Below, in pieces: positions 35,733 through 45,513 of a DNA stretch of 64,000 nucleotides. Both the position numbers and the translations under genes were made by a program. Below the pieces are notes generated by a model that was given only the letters and a program-made list of their open reading frames with translations, was not told the DNA's origin and ran no database searches. The DNA is from Kangiella sediminilitoris (GTDB lineage Bacteria > Pseudomonadota > Gammaproteobacteria > Enterobacterales > Kangiellaceae), in NCBI RefSeq assembly GCF_001708405.1, contig NZ_CP012418.1:248001-312000 (forward strand). The letters run 5' to 3'. Positions within the stretch are counted from its first letter, which is position 1. Each line of letters opens with the position of its first letter.

Positions 35733-36245
35733 TTAGAAGGGTTTTGGTTTTTGGAGTGACTGAAACAGTCTTAAGCCAATTACCAAGGTTGCAATAATAA
35801 ATATAATCAGCATCCACTCAGGCATGGATAATCCAATAAAGTTCCAACTGATCTTAGCGCATTCACCGTCACCCGCCAATACGGTTTGGATTACTTCCAT
35901 GAAAGGTAGCATATCCATCAGGTTTTCTAACGGGGCACCGCAGGCCGGAACCTCATCTTCAGGTAAGTGTTGTAAATATACATGTCGACCTGAAATAATT
36001 ATACCGCCAATTGAGGGTAATAGCGCGAGGATTTGATAAGTCCGATTGGCCCATGAATGACGCTTCGGATTGTGAATTGCATTTATTAATAAGACAGCAC
36101 CCAGGGCTATGACCATGACGCGCTGAAAAATACATAAAGGGCAAGGCTCTAAGCCATCAACATATTGAAAATATAGGGCTGTTACGATGAGCTGGTAGCA
36201 TATAAATGCGCCCAGAAAATTCCAGCCTCGACCATTCAGATTCAT
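35733..36245 (-). CDS. dsbB: Disulfide bond formation protein DsbB
   Basis: The 170-residue inner-membrane protein has four helices and two periplasmic cysteine pairs: C35/C38 (EPCPLC) and C102/C129 (PACGAP, GECAK). It reoxidises DsbA and passes electrons to quinone. Length and the QRVMVI segment after the CxxC are family-typical. DsbA is not in the window. It is probably cotranscribed with the ABM-domain gene. Confidence 0.96.
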   Translation of the reverse strand: MNLNGRGWNFLGAFICYQLIVTALYFQYVDGLEPCPLCIFQRVMVIALGAVLLINAIHNPKRHSWANRTYQILALLPSIGGIIISGRHVYLQHLPEDEVPACGAPLENLMDMLPFMEVIQTVLAGDGECAKISWNFIGLSMPEWMLIIFIIATLVIGLRLFQSLQKPKPF

Positions 36246-36417
36246 GAGTTTGACTCTTTGTTAGACTCTTATTTGAGCAAACGATTTAGCGCACAGTACA
36301 TGGACTTTGAATAAAGTTCAAGTAGTTATGCGCCTATCGCTCATTACGCTATAACCCTCATCAGGCCAAGCTTTGATAAATCCTGCTATAATTTCAATAG
36401 CTTAGATTCAATACTTA

Positions 36418-38742
36418 TTATTTATCCTTCTTCAGTGCCGCTGTGAGGGCATCTGCAAAAGCGCCCTGGGGCTGTTTGTTTTGCTTTTTGCGGCCGGACA
36501 TAGCCTTAGTCTTGTTGCTGGACCTGTTAGTTTTTGGCTGAGCCTGTCCCTGGGTGTCAGGTCCTACCATGGATAAGCTGATACGTTTGCGCTGCTTGTC
36601 AACGTCCAGTACCCAGACCCGCACAATATCACCAGCCTTAACTACTTCACTAGGGTCTTTAATGAATTTGTTAGCCATTGCAGATAGGTGTACCAGACCA
36701 TCCTGATGAACTCCGACATCGACAAAAGCACCAAAAGCAGTAACGTTAGTAACAACCCCTTCAAGCTCCATCTTTGGTTTTAAATCATTGAGCGTTTCTA
36801 CTCCATCTTTATATTGAACCATGCGGAACTCAGGGCGAGGGTCGCGCCCAGGCTTATCCAGCTCTTTTAGAATATCGTTGATTGTGTGCTCACCAAACTT
36901 ATCGTCAGTGTAGTCTTTTGCTGTAATCTGTTTTAATTGTTTGTCGTTGCCAATCAGTTGGTGGATATCCTGAAGTTGTAAATCCTTAATGATTTTCTCA
37001 ACGATAGGATACGTTTCAGGGTGAACACCTGAGCTATCCAGTGCGTTGTCACCATCGGTGATACGTAAGAAGCCAGCTGCCTGTTCGAAGGTTTTTGGAC
37101 CCATACGTTCGACTTCCAGTAACTGCTGACGAGAATTGAAGCGGCCGTGCTCATTGCGCCAGTTGTAAATATTTTGTGCCAGAGTTTTGCTAAGACCTGA
37201 TACACGAGTCAATAGCGGAACTGAGGCCATGTTAAGATCGACACCGACGGCATTCACACAGTCTTCAACAACCCCTTCAAGGCTTCTAGCTAACTGGCTT
37301 TGGCTGACATCATGCTGATATTGACCTACGCCAATAGACTTTGGCTCAATTTTCACCAGTTCAGCTAGAGGATCCTGTAGTCGACGAGCAATTGAAACCG
37401 CACCACGATAGCTAACATCCAGATCGGGGAACTCTTTAGCCGCTAGTTCAGATGCGGAATAAACTGAAGCGCCTGCTTCACTGACCATAATTTTTTGTAG
37501 CTTAAGCTGAGGAGCCTTCTTCATTAACTCAGCAACCAGCTTGTCGGTTTCTCTGGAAGCCGTTCCGTTTCCGATACTGACTAATTCCACCTTATGCATT
37601 TCGCACATGGTTTCAAGCTTACGTAGAGACTGATCCCACTGTTTCTGCGGGGCATGAGGGAAAATGGTGCTGTGAGCAAGAAGTTTACCCGTATCATCCA
37701 CAATCACGGCTTTAACGCCAGTACGCAGGCCGGGGTCTAACCCCATAGTAGTTTTGGCACCAGCAGGAGCGGCCATTAATAAATCATTAAGGTTTTTAGC
37801 GAAAATTCGGATCGCTTCAGTTTCCCCTAATTCACGAACTTTGGTCAATAGCTCCGTCTCCATATAAAGGTGGAGTTTAATCTTCCAGGTCCATAGAACT
37901 ACTTGCTGTAGCCATTTGTCTGCTGCGCGGCCCTGGTCGTGAATATTGAAATGCTGAGCTATCATGCCGATGCAAGGATCTGCAGCGTCTTCATCCTTGA
38001 CCAGGCGTTGGTTTGAAACCATTTGTAGCGATAGAATATTTTCGTTACGACCCCTCAACAAGGCTAGAATGCGGTGTGATGGAATGGCATTGAATGCTTC
38101 ATTGTGATCGAAGTAATCAGAAAATTTGATGCCTTCTTTTTCTTTTCCTTCAATGACCTTTGCCTGTATATAAGCATTTTCCCATAAATACTCGCGAAGC
38201 TGTTTTAGCAAGTCTGCATTTTCTGCAAACTCTTCCATCAGAATTTGACGCGCACCATCCAAGGCATCTTTGGTGGTAGCGATGTTCTTATCTTTTTCAT
38301 CGCTTTCCTGTAGATATTTCTCGGCTTCTTTTTCAGGATTGAGTGTGGGATCTTGCCATAAAGCATGAGCAAGAGGCTCCAATCCTGCCTCGCGCGCAAT
38401 TTGCGCTTTGGTACGACGCTTAGGTTTATAGGGAAGGTATAAGTCCTCCAGCTCACTCTTGGTATCTGCGCTTTTAATGGATGCTTCGAGTTCAGGTGTC
38501 AGCTTTTCCTGTTCCTCTATGCTTTTAAGGATAGCGCTGCGACGTTCTTCCAGTTCTCTGAGGTAGCCCAATCTCTGTTCCAGATCCCTCAGCTGGGTAT
38601 CATCCAGAGCACCGGTTACTTCTTTACGGTAACGCGCGATAAATGGAACGGTTGAGCCTTCATCAAGAAGTTTGACCGTTGCTTCGACTTGCTGAGGACG
38701 AATATTTAGCTCTTGAGCTATTTGCTGGTTAATTTGTAACAT
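36418..38742 (-). CDS. tex: S1-domain transcription accessory protein Tex
   Basis: The 774-residue protein shows the Tex order: N-terminal helical region ([23 protein letters not shown]), a YqgF-like RNase-H fold ([20 protein letters not shown]), helix-hairpin-helix repeats ([23 protein letters not shown]) and a C-terminal S1 RNA-binding domain ([29 protein letters not shown]). A lysine-rich tail follows. It binds nucleic acid and affects transcription; the YqgF fold is generally thought inactive. It has no operon partner. Confidence 0.97.
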   Translation of the reverse strand: MLQINQQIAQELNIRPQQVEATVKLLDEGSTVPFIARYRKEVTGALDDTQLRDLEQRLGYLRELEERRSAILKSIEEQEKLTPELEASIKSADTKSELEDLYLPYKPKRRTKAQIAREAGLEPLAHALWQDPTLNPEKEAEKYLQESDEKDKNIATTKDALDGARQILMEEFAENADLLKQLREYLWENAYIQAKVIEGKEKEGIKFSDYFDHNEAFNAIPSHRILALLRGRNENILSLQMVSNQRLVKDEDAADPCIGMIAQHFNIHDQGRAADKWLQQVVLWTWKIKLHLYMETELLTKVRELGETEAIRIFAKNLNDLLMAAPAGAKTTMGLDPGLRTGVKAVIVDDTGKLLAHSTIFPHAPQKQWDQSLRKLETMCEMHKVELVSIGNGTASRETDKLVAELMKKAPQLKLQKIMVSEAGASVYSASELAAKEFPDLDVSYRGAVSIARRLQDPLAELVKIEPKSIGVGQYQHDVSQSQLARSLEGVVEDCVNAVGVDLNMASVPLLTRVSGLSKTLAQNIYNWRNEHGRFNSRQQLLEVERMGPKTFEQAAGFLRITDGDNALDSSGVHPETYPIVEKIIKDLQLQDIHQLIGNDKQLKQITAKDYTDDKFGEHTINDILKELDKPGRDPRPEFRMVQYKDGVETLNDLKPKMELEGVVTNVTAFGAFVDVGVHQDGLVHLSAMANKFIKDPSEVVKAGDIVRVWVLDVDKQRKRISLSMVGPDTQGQAQPKTNRSSNKTKAMSGRKKQNKQPQGAFADALTAALKKDK

Positions 38743-38859
38743 CTTATTTGTGAGTATTGGGAAAAATATGACGGCATAGTATAGTGCTTGTGGATAATTG
38801 AAAAAAGCCTAAATTGGGTATTCTGTGGAGCTTCTATGCGCAGGTATCACATTTAGAGA

Positions 38860-38865
38860 TATAAT
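38860..38865 (+). promoter_or_regulatory. -10 element for ompR-envZ
   Basis: A perfect TATAAT lies 35 bases before the ompR ATG. No good -35 is present at the right spacing. It is the best promoter candidate in the 158-base gap between tex and ompR. Confidence 0.42.
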
Positions 38866-38900
38866 TTTAAGGGTTTTTGGGGAAGTGTAGGAACTAGGCC

Positions 38901-39623
38901 ATGACTGAAGAAACACCAAAAGTATTAGTAGTTGATGATGATGTGCGTTTAAGAAGCTTACTTGAGCGTTACCTCAAGGAGCAGGATTTCATCGTTCGCA
39001 CGGTAGAAAATGCGGAACAAATGGATCGCTTTTTAGAGCGAGAAAACTACCATTTAATGGTATTGGATCTGATGCTGCCCGGTGAAGATGGTTTGTCTAT
39101 CTGTCGTCGCCTACGCTCACAGAACAATCCAATCCCGATTATCATGCTTACCGCTAAGGGTGATGAAGTGGATCGCATTGTGGGTTTAGAGGTCGGCGCT
39201 GATGATTATTTGGCGAAGCCATTTAACCCAAGAGAGTTGCTTGCTCGAATTCGAGCCGTTCTCCGTCGACAGGCAAAGCATATACCCGGTGCCCCGAGTA
39301 ACTCCGAGTCAGTTATCAGCTTTGGACGATTTACTTTAAACCTGGCAACTCGTGAAATGACCGATGACGGAAAGTCTATTTCCTTAACCAGTGGTGAGTT
39401 CGCAGTCCTTAAGTCGTTAGTTGAACATGCACGACAGCCCCTGTCTCGGGATAAATTAATGAATCTAGCTCGTGGTCGAGACTATTCAGCACTTGAGCGA
39501 AGTATTGATGTTCAGGTGTCCCGTTTACGACGTTTGATCGAAGAAGATCCGGCCCATCCGCGTTATATACAGACAGTCTGGGGTGTTGGTTATGTCTTTG
39601 TACCAGACGGTGGTGAAGCCTGA
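38901..39623 (+). CDS. ompR: Osmoregulatory response regulator OmpR
   Basis: The 240-residue regulator has a receiver domain with acidic D12-D14, phosphoacceptor D56 (LDLMLPGEDG), T84 and K106 (AKPFNPRELLARIRAVLRR). The winged-helix domain carries the OmpR-specific SLTSGEFAVLKSL, PLSRDKLMNLARGRDYSALERSIDVQVSRLRRLIE. These match OmpR rather than generic PhoB-like proteins. envZ follows 22 bases later. It probably controls outer-membrane protein genes. Confidence 0.97.
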   Translation: MTEETPKVLVVDDDVRLRSLLERYLKEQDFIVRTVENAEQMDRFLERENYHLMVLDLMLPGEDGLSICRRLRSQNNPIPIIMLTAKGDEVDRIVGLEVGADDYLAKPFNPRELLARIRAVLRRQAKHIPGAPSNSESVISFGRFTLNLATREMTDDGKSISLTSGEFAVLKSLVEHARQPLSRDKLMNLARGRDYSALERSIDVQVSRLRRLIEEDPAHPRYIQTVWGVGYVFVPDGGEA

Positions 39624-39645
39624 TCCTTAATATAAGATCCAGCTA

Positions 39646-40953
39646 ATGCGAATTTTACCGAAAACTGCGTTTGGACGTATTGCCTTTCTGGTCGGCGTAC
39701 TTCTGCTCATCAATCAGTGGGTATCTTACCTGACAATTTCATGGTACGTGGCACAGCCTTCTATGAAGCAGTTGGTGCAGTTAATTTCGTCTGATGTCAA
39801 AACAGCTCTTACAATGCAAGACTTGGAGCTGGAGGGCAAAATGTCGAATGAGGTACGAGTTGAAATCATGGCTGACCAGCGTATTCAGATGATTTCTACT
39901 CGTATGGGCGAGCCAAAGCAGCTTCGTGAGGCGCGCTTATATACCGTGTTAACATCTCAGCTAGCCGAAAGCCTCGGGGTGGCAGAAGACAGCACCGAGA
40001 TGCGGGTCGAAGAGTCAGATCAAATTTATTACTGGATCAAGTCACCCCGACACAGCAACGTTTGGTTCCGCATCGCCATGGAGCCTTTTGAAGGCTTCTA
40101 TATTCATCCGCCGCTGGTTTATTTTACTGCAATCCTATTGCTTAGTTTGTTGGGTGGATGGATATTCACCAAGCAAATCAGTCGCCCATTACGTCGCTTG
40201 GAGTTCGCTGCCCGAGAAATTGGCCGCGGTGACAATCCAGGGCAATTAAAGGAAGAGGGACTGGAAGAAATGGTGACGGTGACCCGAGCTTTTAATCAGA
40301 TGGCGCGAAACGTCCAGCAGCTTGAAGAAGATCGAACCATGCTCTTGGCAGGTGTGTCCCATGATCTGAGAACACCCTTAACCCGTATTCGCCTGTCGAC
40401 TGAATTTATGAGCGATGATGAGGAAGAGGTGCGAGAAGGCATTATCCGTGATACAGAGGATATGGATCAGATTATCGATCAGTTTATTTCTTTCGTGCGG
40501 GATGGCCGTGATGAACGGGACCAGGTTGGTGATATCAATGCTCTGGTTGAAGATTGTGTTAAATCTGTTCGTCTACAGACTCAGGATATTAGCTATAACC
40601 TTGCTGATATGCCTGCTGTATCCTTCAAGCCAATGGCGATGAAACGTTTGGTCACTAACCTTATCATGAATGGATTAAAATACGCAGGAGCTCCGCTTCA
40701 TGTAGAAACCAAGCTGGTGGATAATATGGTCAGAGTATCGGTCTTTGATGAGGGGCCGGGTATTGATGAAAAGGAAATCGAGCGCTTATTCCAGCCTTTC
40801 TCTCGAGGTAACAGTGCTCGTAGTGGTGGTGGCTCAGGTCTGGGTTTAGCTATCGTACAGAGAATTGCAGAACTGCATAAAGGACATGTTAGATTAATTA
40901 ATCGCCCTGAAGGCGGGCTGGAAGCTCGGCTAGAGTTCCCAGCCAATCGTTAA
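39646..40953 (+). CDS. envZ: Osmosensor histidine kinase EnvZ
   Basis: The 435-residue kinase has two helices (about 12-34 and 158-174) around a periplasmic domain. Then come a HAMP domain (QISRPLRRLEFAAREIGRG), the H-box VSHDLRTPLTRIRL (H239) and a catalytic domain (NLIMNGLKYAG, VFDEGPGID, GSGLGLAIVQRI). It phosphorylates and dephosphorylates OmpR. The convergent hslO stop is 2 bases away. Confidence 0.97.
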   Translation: MRILPKTAFGRIAFLVGVLLLINQWVSYLTISWYVAQPSMKQLVQLISSDVKTALTMQDLELEGKMSNEVRVEIMADQRIQMISTRMGEPKQLREARLYTVLTSQLAESLGVAEDSTEMRVEESDQIYYWIKSPRHSNVWFRIAMEPFEGFYIHPPLVYFTAILLLSLLGGWIFTKQISRPLRRLEFAAREIGRGDNPGQLKEEGLEEMVTVTRAFNQMARNVQQLEEDRTMLLAGVSHDLRTPLTRIRLSTEFMSDDEEEVREGIIRDTEDMDQIIDQFISFVRDGRDERDQVGDINALVEDCVKSVRLQTQDISYNLADMPAVSFKPMAMKRLVTNLIMNGLKYAGAPLHVETKLVDNMVRVSVFDEGPGIDEKEIERLFQPFSRGNSARSGGGSGLGLAIVQRIAELHKGHVRLINRPEGGLEARLEFPANR

Positions 40954-40955
40954 TA

Positions 40956-41840
40956 TCAGTTGACGCTGTCACTCGGAGCGTTGCTACTTAACAGCGTCAT
41001 GATGTCATCCTCACTGAAAACTTCTTTACTGCTGCAAAAGTCACATATCAGTTCCAGTTGTCCACCACTTTCCTTAACCATATTGACTAACTCGGAAGGC
41101 TCAATGGTACTTAGCGCTCTTTCATTGCGTTGGCGGGAACAGCTACACTGAAACTCAATGCTCTTCTCTGGGTAGAGCGTTACCTCATCCTGATGGAACA
41201 GCCGGTACAGTATTTCCTGATGGCTTAGGTTAAGCGCTTCGTTAGCTTCCAGCGTTTCAGCTAAGGTTTTTACGTGCTCAAAGGCACCAGCCTTATCTTC
41301 GGGTGATATATCCTGTTGCGAGTTTGCTGGCAGAGCCTGTAAAAATAAGCCGGTCACCTTATTATCATTCACATAAAGCTGGATTGAAGTTGGCAACTGT
41401 TCTGAGCGAGCAAAGTAGTCTTCAAGACATTCAGCCAGGTTTTGGTTTTCTAAGGGCACAACACCTTGATAGCGCTGGCCTTCTTCTGGCTCGATGGTAA
41501 TAGCCATTTGACCATTCTGGGTCCAGTTTGGGAAGTTAAGTTCGGAACCATCGTTACTTTCATTGGTGTGCATCAAGCCACGAATATGACCCTGATGATC
41601 ACACTCTGTGAGTAATAACTTAACGGTCGACGGGCTCTGCAATTGAAGGGCTATTTTTCCTTTTATCTTAATGATCTCAGCCATTAAAGCATTGGCCGCA
41701 AGAGCTTGCCCTAGTAACTGACGTTCAGCCTTAGGGTACTGGTGTTGCTCAACTATAGTTTGATAGCTCTGTTCGAGAGTAATGACTTCGCCACGGATTG
41801 GGAGTTTTGCAAATGTGAATCGTTGAATTGTATCTGACAT
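40956..41840 (-). CDS. hslO: Redox-regulated chaperone Hsp33
   Basis: The 294-residue chaperone has the four zinc-binding cysteines in the family spacing: C232 and C234 (FQCSCS), C266 and C269 (ICDFC). Oxidation of these activates the holdase. The N-terminal folding domain and the GHIRGLMHT-type segment are normal. It follows hslR by 30 bases on the same strand, the same pairing as in E. coli. Confidence 0.96.
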   Translation of the reverse strand: MSDTIQRFTFAKLPIRGEVITLEQSYQTIVEQHQYPKAERQLLGQALAANALMAEIIKIKGKIALQLQSPSTVKLLLTECDHQGHIRGLMHTNESNDGSELNFPNWTQNGQMAITIEPEEGQRYQGVVPLENQNLAECLEDYFARSEQLPTSIQLYVNDNKVTGLFLQALPANSQQDISPEDKAGAFEHVKTLAETLEANEALNLSHQEILYRLFHQDEVTLYPEKSIEFQCSCSRQRNERALSTIEPSELVNMVKESGGQLELICDFCSSKEVFSEDDIMTLLSSNAPSDSVN

Positions 41841-41870
41841 ATATTATCCGGTTAACTCTGTAGCTGTTTG

Positions 41871-42251
41871 TTAATTTTGATCGCGTTTGAATCGATGTAT
41901 TTGACGCCTTTGTCGTTTGTCAGGCTTGCCTTCGGTTTTTGGCATAGATTGTCTCTGTACCGCGAGGGCTTCTCGCTTCTTGATACTTTCGTCGGTTTCT
42001 TCGTAAAGAGTCTGCGCAATTTTCGCTGGTCCACGCTGTGAAGACAAGTCTTTTACTATGACGGTTTTTTCATTAAAACCCTGTCGGATTTTAAGTGTCA
42101 TTCCGACGGTGACGGCGCGACTGGCTTTGCCTTTTACTCCGTCACAATGGACTTTACCTCCATCGATCGCTTCTTTGGCAATGGAGCGCGTTTTAAAAAA
42201 ACGGGCAGCCCATAACCACTTGTCTAACCTCACAAAATTGTCAGCTGTCAT
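41871..42251 (-). CDS. hslR: Heat-shock protein 15, S4-domain RNA-binding protein
   Basis: The 126-residue protein begins with an S4 domain (VRLDKWLWAARFFKTRSIAKEAIDGGKVHCDG) and ends in a basic tail. Hsp15 binds free 50S subunits carrying nascent chains and helps recycle them. The hslR-hslO order is conserved. It is divergent from the type II secretion operon, 150 bases away. Confidence 0.96.
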   Translation of the reverse strand: MTADNFVRLDKWLWAARFFKTRSIAKEAIDGGKVHCDGVKGKASRAVTVGMTLKIRQGFNEKTVIVKDLSSQRGPAKIAQTLYEETDESIKKREALAVQRQSMPKTEGKPDKRQRRQIHRFKRDQN

Positions 42252-42323
42252 CTTGAACCTTACTAATCTTTACAGTATCTTAGCTTGCTTTTCCACAGTT
42301 TCAGTGGGAATATGCTTATTATA

Positions 42324-42346
42324 AGCTATCTCAAAGAAAGATAGCT
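42324..42346. promoter_or_regulatory. 8-bp inverted repeat upstream of gspC
   Basis: AGCTATCT (42324-42331) and AGATAGCT (42339-42346) are perfect inverted arms 7 bases apart, lying between hslR and gspC. There is no T-run. The site is 24-46 bases upstream of the -35 of the gsp promoter, a fitting position for an activator or repressor. Confidence 0.45.
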
Positions 42347-42369
42347 AAACAAATGACTTGGGACTTTTG

Positions 42370-42398
42370 TTGGGAGTACGGAAACGGGCACATATAAT
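42370..42398 (+). promoter_or_regulatory. Sigma-70-like promoter abutting the gspC start
   Basis: TTGGGA (42370-42375), a 17-base spacer and a perfect TATAAT (42393-42398) form a strong-looking promoter. The gspC ATG is only 3 bases after the -10, so the transcript would start at or just past the ATG. Either gspC is leaderless, or translation starts further in, or this is not the true promoter. Confidence 0.5.
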
Positions 42399-42401
42399 AC
42401 C

Positions 42402-43361
42402 ATGAACGTAACGTCGAAAAACTTTACACAGTTTGTGCAACAGCGGGGTAGGTTAATTGCACGAATTGTTGCTCTAGTACTAGGGGTGATCTGCCTCTAT
42501 GTCTTAGCGAAATTAGTCTGGTTATGGGTGGATTATTTCCAGCCAATGCCAGCGGTCACCCCTGTTAATACAGCTCCTATTCCTGATAAGCAGCCTACCG
42601 TCAATATTGAGCGGATTGCGGCCATGCATTTATTTGGCGAAGCTAACGCACCCGTCGAGCAACAGGTTGAAGCGGAAGAAACCAAGCTGAACCTTAAACT
42701 ATTGGGTACTTATGTATCTGATGATGACAATGTCAGTAGCGCTATAATTCAGTCCAATGGTAGCCAAGAGGATGTGTACTTTATAGGTGATAAGCTAAAG
42801 GTACGAGGTAATGTGACCCTGCACCAAGTAGAGACCTTGAAAGTTATTATTAAGAATGGTGGTAAGTTTGAGACTCTAACGCTACTAGAGCAACTAAATA
42901 AACAAGTATTATCGACAGCAAAAAAGCCTGAGCTGTCAGAAAGTCAGGAACGGACGATTGATAAACGACGTGACGTCAGGTTAAGCCGTGAATTGTCCGA
43001 GATGAAACAGAAACTGTATGAAAATCCTCAGTCCTTCATGGATGTGGCGCGTGTAGAGCGAGTCATAGGGGCTGATGGTCAGGTAAGCGGTTATAAAGTG
43101 GCTCCTGGGAAAGACCCTAGAATGTTTACCCGTCTCGGGTTACGCCGAAACGATGTGATTACATCAGTCAATGGACAACCGCTAAACGATAAAGATTTAA
43201 TGGGAATGTTAACCGAGTTAAATAGCGCTCAATCTGTAGAGGTTACTATTGAGCGTAATGGGCAGCCTGTAACATTATTACTGGGCTTTTCAGATTTAAG
43301 TAATCAACGCCCACAGCCGAACTTAAATGAGAGAGATGGCAATGCTAGACAAATTAGGTAG
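42402..43361 (+). CDS. gspC: Type II secretion protein GspC
   Basis: The 319-residue inner-membrane protein has one helix (about residues 18-40) and a periplasmic homology region (IAAMHLFGEAN, LNLKLLGTYVSDDDNVSSAIIQ) that contacts the GspD secretin. A C-terminal PDZ domain follows (RLGLRRNDVITSVNGQPLND). It links inner and outer parts of the secretion machine. No ribosome-binding site is visible before the ATG, and a -10-like element sits 3 bases upstream. It is the first gene of the gspC-N operon. Confidence 0.95.
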   Translation: MNVTSKNFTQFVQQRGRLIARIVALVLGVICLYVLAKLVWLWVDYFQPMPAVTPVNTAPIPDKQPTVNIERIAAMHLFGEANAPVEQQVEAEETKLNLKLLGTYVSDDDNVSSAIIQSNGSQEDVYFIGDKLKVRGNVTLHQVETLKVIIKNGGKFETLTLLEQLNKQVLSTAKKPELSESQERTIDKRRDVRLSRELSEMKQKLYENPQSFMDVARVERVIGADGQVSGYKVAPGKDPRMFTRLGLRRNDVITSVNGQPLNDKDLMGMLTELNSAQSVEVTIERNGQPVTLLLGFSDLSNQRPQPNLNERDGNARQIR

Positions 43362-45513
43362 TCAGGATCATAACAAGCAACAAAGAACCCAGTGGAGACA
43401 CGGAGTGACTATGGGATTATGTGCCTTGTCGTTACTTCTGTCTTCTGCCATGGTCAAAGCAGAGCGTTTGAATGTACGTGATGCTGATATTCGGGAGGTC
43501 GTCGAAACGGTAGCTCGAATCACGGGCAAGACCATGATTGTAGACCCGCGAGTCAAAGGGTTAAAAGTTACTATCATTTCAAATAATGATTTCAGTAAGG
43601 AAGAAATTTATAACCAGTTCGTATCAACGCTGCAGATTCATGGATTTCAGGCAATCGAAAATAACGGTGTGATTAAGATCGTTCAGGATCAAAAGGCACG
43701 TTATGAGGCCTCTCCGGTTAATGTCAAAAATCCACAAAGTTATGGTGACAGAGCTATTACACAGGTTATCCCTGTGCAAAATGTTGACGCGCAGCAGATT
43801 ATGAATGTACTGCGTCCGTTAGTTTCGCCACAGTCGGGGCATCTATTTGCGGTACAGGGTACTAACACTTTAATTCTGCATGATTCTGCTTCGAACGTAG
43901 AGCGTATTACCCAGATTATTGAGCGCACGGATAAGGCGAACGATGAAGAGATAGAAGTAATACCGTTACAACACGCTTCGGCCAGTGAAATTGTCCGTAT
44001 TCTGGAAAGTCTGGATCGCGCGGGACAGCAAGAGAGAGTTAATCAGGTTAAAGCGCCGCGCTATGTAGCGGATGAGCGGACAAACAGTATTTTATTAAGT
44101 GCTGGTCAGCGTCAGCGTGTCCGACTTCGTGCTTTAATTCATAGCCTTGACCGTCAGCTGGACAGTACCGGTAACACAAAAACAGTGTTCCTCAAATACG
44201 CTAAGGCTGAGCAGGTGGCCGACGTTTTACAAGGTGTTGGTGAAATAAAGAAAAAAGAAGAGGCGGCTAATGCTGGACGAGCAGGTGCCGGGGCTGCTTC
44301 AGGCACGGCTGCTAAGAAAGCGTTGTACTCGGTACAGTTCCATGAAGAAACGAATTCCTTAGTACTAACTGCTCCACCCGATATCATGCGTGAGTTTGAG
44401 TCGATTATCCGCAGTCTGGATATTCGCCGTAAACAAGTTCATGTCGAAGCAATCATTGTCGAGATTTCAGATACCAAGGCAAAAGAGCTGGGCATCCAGT
44501 GGCTGTTTTCTCCGAGTGGCTCGGGTACGCAACCAGCAGGTATTATCAACTTCGATAATACAGGAACCTCGATTGGCCAGGTAGCTGGAGGTGCTATTGC
44601 AGCACGTGGCCAGGAAGAGGAAGTCTTTACTCGTGATCCTGAAACCGGAGCCATTACAGGGACTGAAACTATCACAACTGGTGGTGATAATGGTGCAGCA
44701 TTGGCTGAGGTTCTCGGCGGATTGCAGGGTGCCGGTTTAGGTATTGCACGCATGAGTCAGACGGGTGTCAGCTGGGCAGCCTTTATTAAGGCGCTTGAAG
44801 GTGTAACCGACTCTAATACCTTGGCTCGTCCGAGTATCACTACCTTGGATAATGTCGAGGCTATATTTAAAGCTGGTCAGGAAATACCGATTATTACTGG
44901 CTCAACCTTAGGCAGTGGTAATACGAACCCTTTCCAGAGTGTTGATCGTAAAGATGTGGGTGTGATGTTGAAAATTACACCGCAAATTAATGAAGGCAAT
45001 TACGTTCGTCTGGATATTGAACAGGAAGTATCATCACTTGCTGGTACTACGGCGGTAGACGTTGTCACTAACAAACGTGAAGTGAAAACATCCGTTCTGG
45101 TACCAGATGGCGGCATGGTGGTTTTGGGTGGATTGATTGATGATGATATACAGGAAAGCTCGCAGAAAGTGCCTCTATTAGGTGACATACCCATTATTGG
45201 TCATGCCTTTAAGTCGCAGCGAACTCAAAAGATTAAGCGTAACCTGATGGTGTTTATCCATCCGCGAGTGTTGAAAGATGATAAAGATTTACGCGAAATT
45301 AGTAATGCTAAATATAGTTATATGAGAGCTCAACAGATTGAGCAGGCGAACCGTGGTATTAGTTTAATGCCAAGCGCTGAGTCGCCAATCATGCCAACAT
45401 ACGATGAGGCTTTGGTGTTACCCCCAAGTTTCGAAGAGTATCTCGATAATGAGAAGCTACTGGAAAATGGTGAAGAAAATACCGAGTCTACCTCAGAGGA
45501 AGGTGAAGACTAA
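43342..45513 (+). CDS. gspD: Type II secretion secretin GspD
   Basis: The roughly 723-residue secretin forms the outer-membrane pore. Signal peptide [17 protein letters not shown] precedes the N0 domain ([31 protein letters not shown]) and N1-N3 repeats. The secretin core has [16 protein letters not shown] near the end. ATG at 43342 is preferred because GAGAGA lies 6 bases upstream; in-frame ATGs at 43327 and 43336 are alternatives. It overlaps gspC by 20 bases, and its stop overlaps the gspE start (TAATG). Confidence 0.96.
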   Translation: MLDKLGSQDHNKQQRTQWRHGVTMGLCALSLLLSSAMVKAERLNVRDADIREVVETVARITGKTMIVDPRVKGLKVTIISNNDFSKEEIYNQFVSTLQIHGFQAIENNGVIKIVQDQKARYEASPVNVKNPQSYGDRAITQVIPVQNVDAQQIMNVLRPLVSPQSGHLFAVQGTNTLILHDSASNVERITQIIERTDKANDEEIEVIPLQHASASEIVRILESLDRAGQQERVNQVKAPRYVADERTNSILLSAGQRQRVRLRALIHSLDRQLDSTGNTKTVFLKYAKAEQVADVLQGVGEIKKKEEAANAGRAGAGAASGTAAKKALYSVQFHEETNSLVLTAPPDIMREFESIIRSLDIRRKQVHVEAIIVEISDTKAKELGIQWLFSPSGSGTQPAGIINFDNTGTSIGQVAGGAIAARGQEEEVFTRDPETGAITGTETITTGGDNGAALAEVLGGLQGAGLGIARMSQTGVSWAAFIKALEGVTDSNTLARPSITTLDNVEAIFKAGQEIPIITGSTLGSGNTNPFQSVDRKDVGVMLKITPQINEGNYVRLDIEQEVSSLAGTTAVDVVTNKREVKTSVLVPDGGMVVLGGLIDDDIQESSQKVPLLGDIPIIGHAFKSQRTQKIKRNLMVFIHPRVLKDDKDLREISNAKYSYMRAQQIEQANRGISLMPSAESPIMPTYDEALVLPPSFEEYLDNEKLLENGEENTESTSEEGED

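Noticed and set aside
43342-45513. Several antisense and alternative-frame open stretches within gspD, gspE and ftsH
   Set aside because: They have no ribosome-binding sites or recognisable domains and lie entirely opposite or inside well-supported genes.
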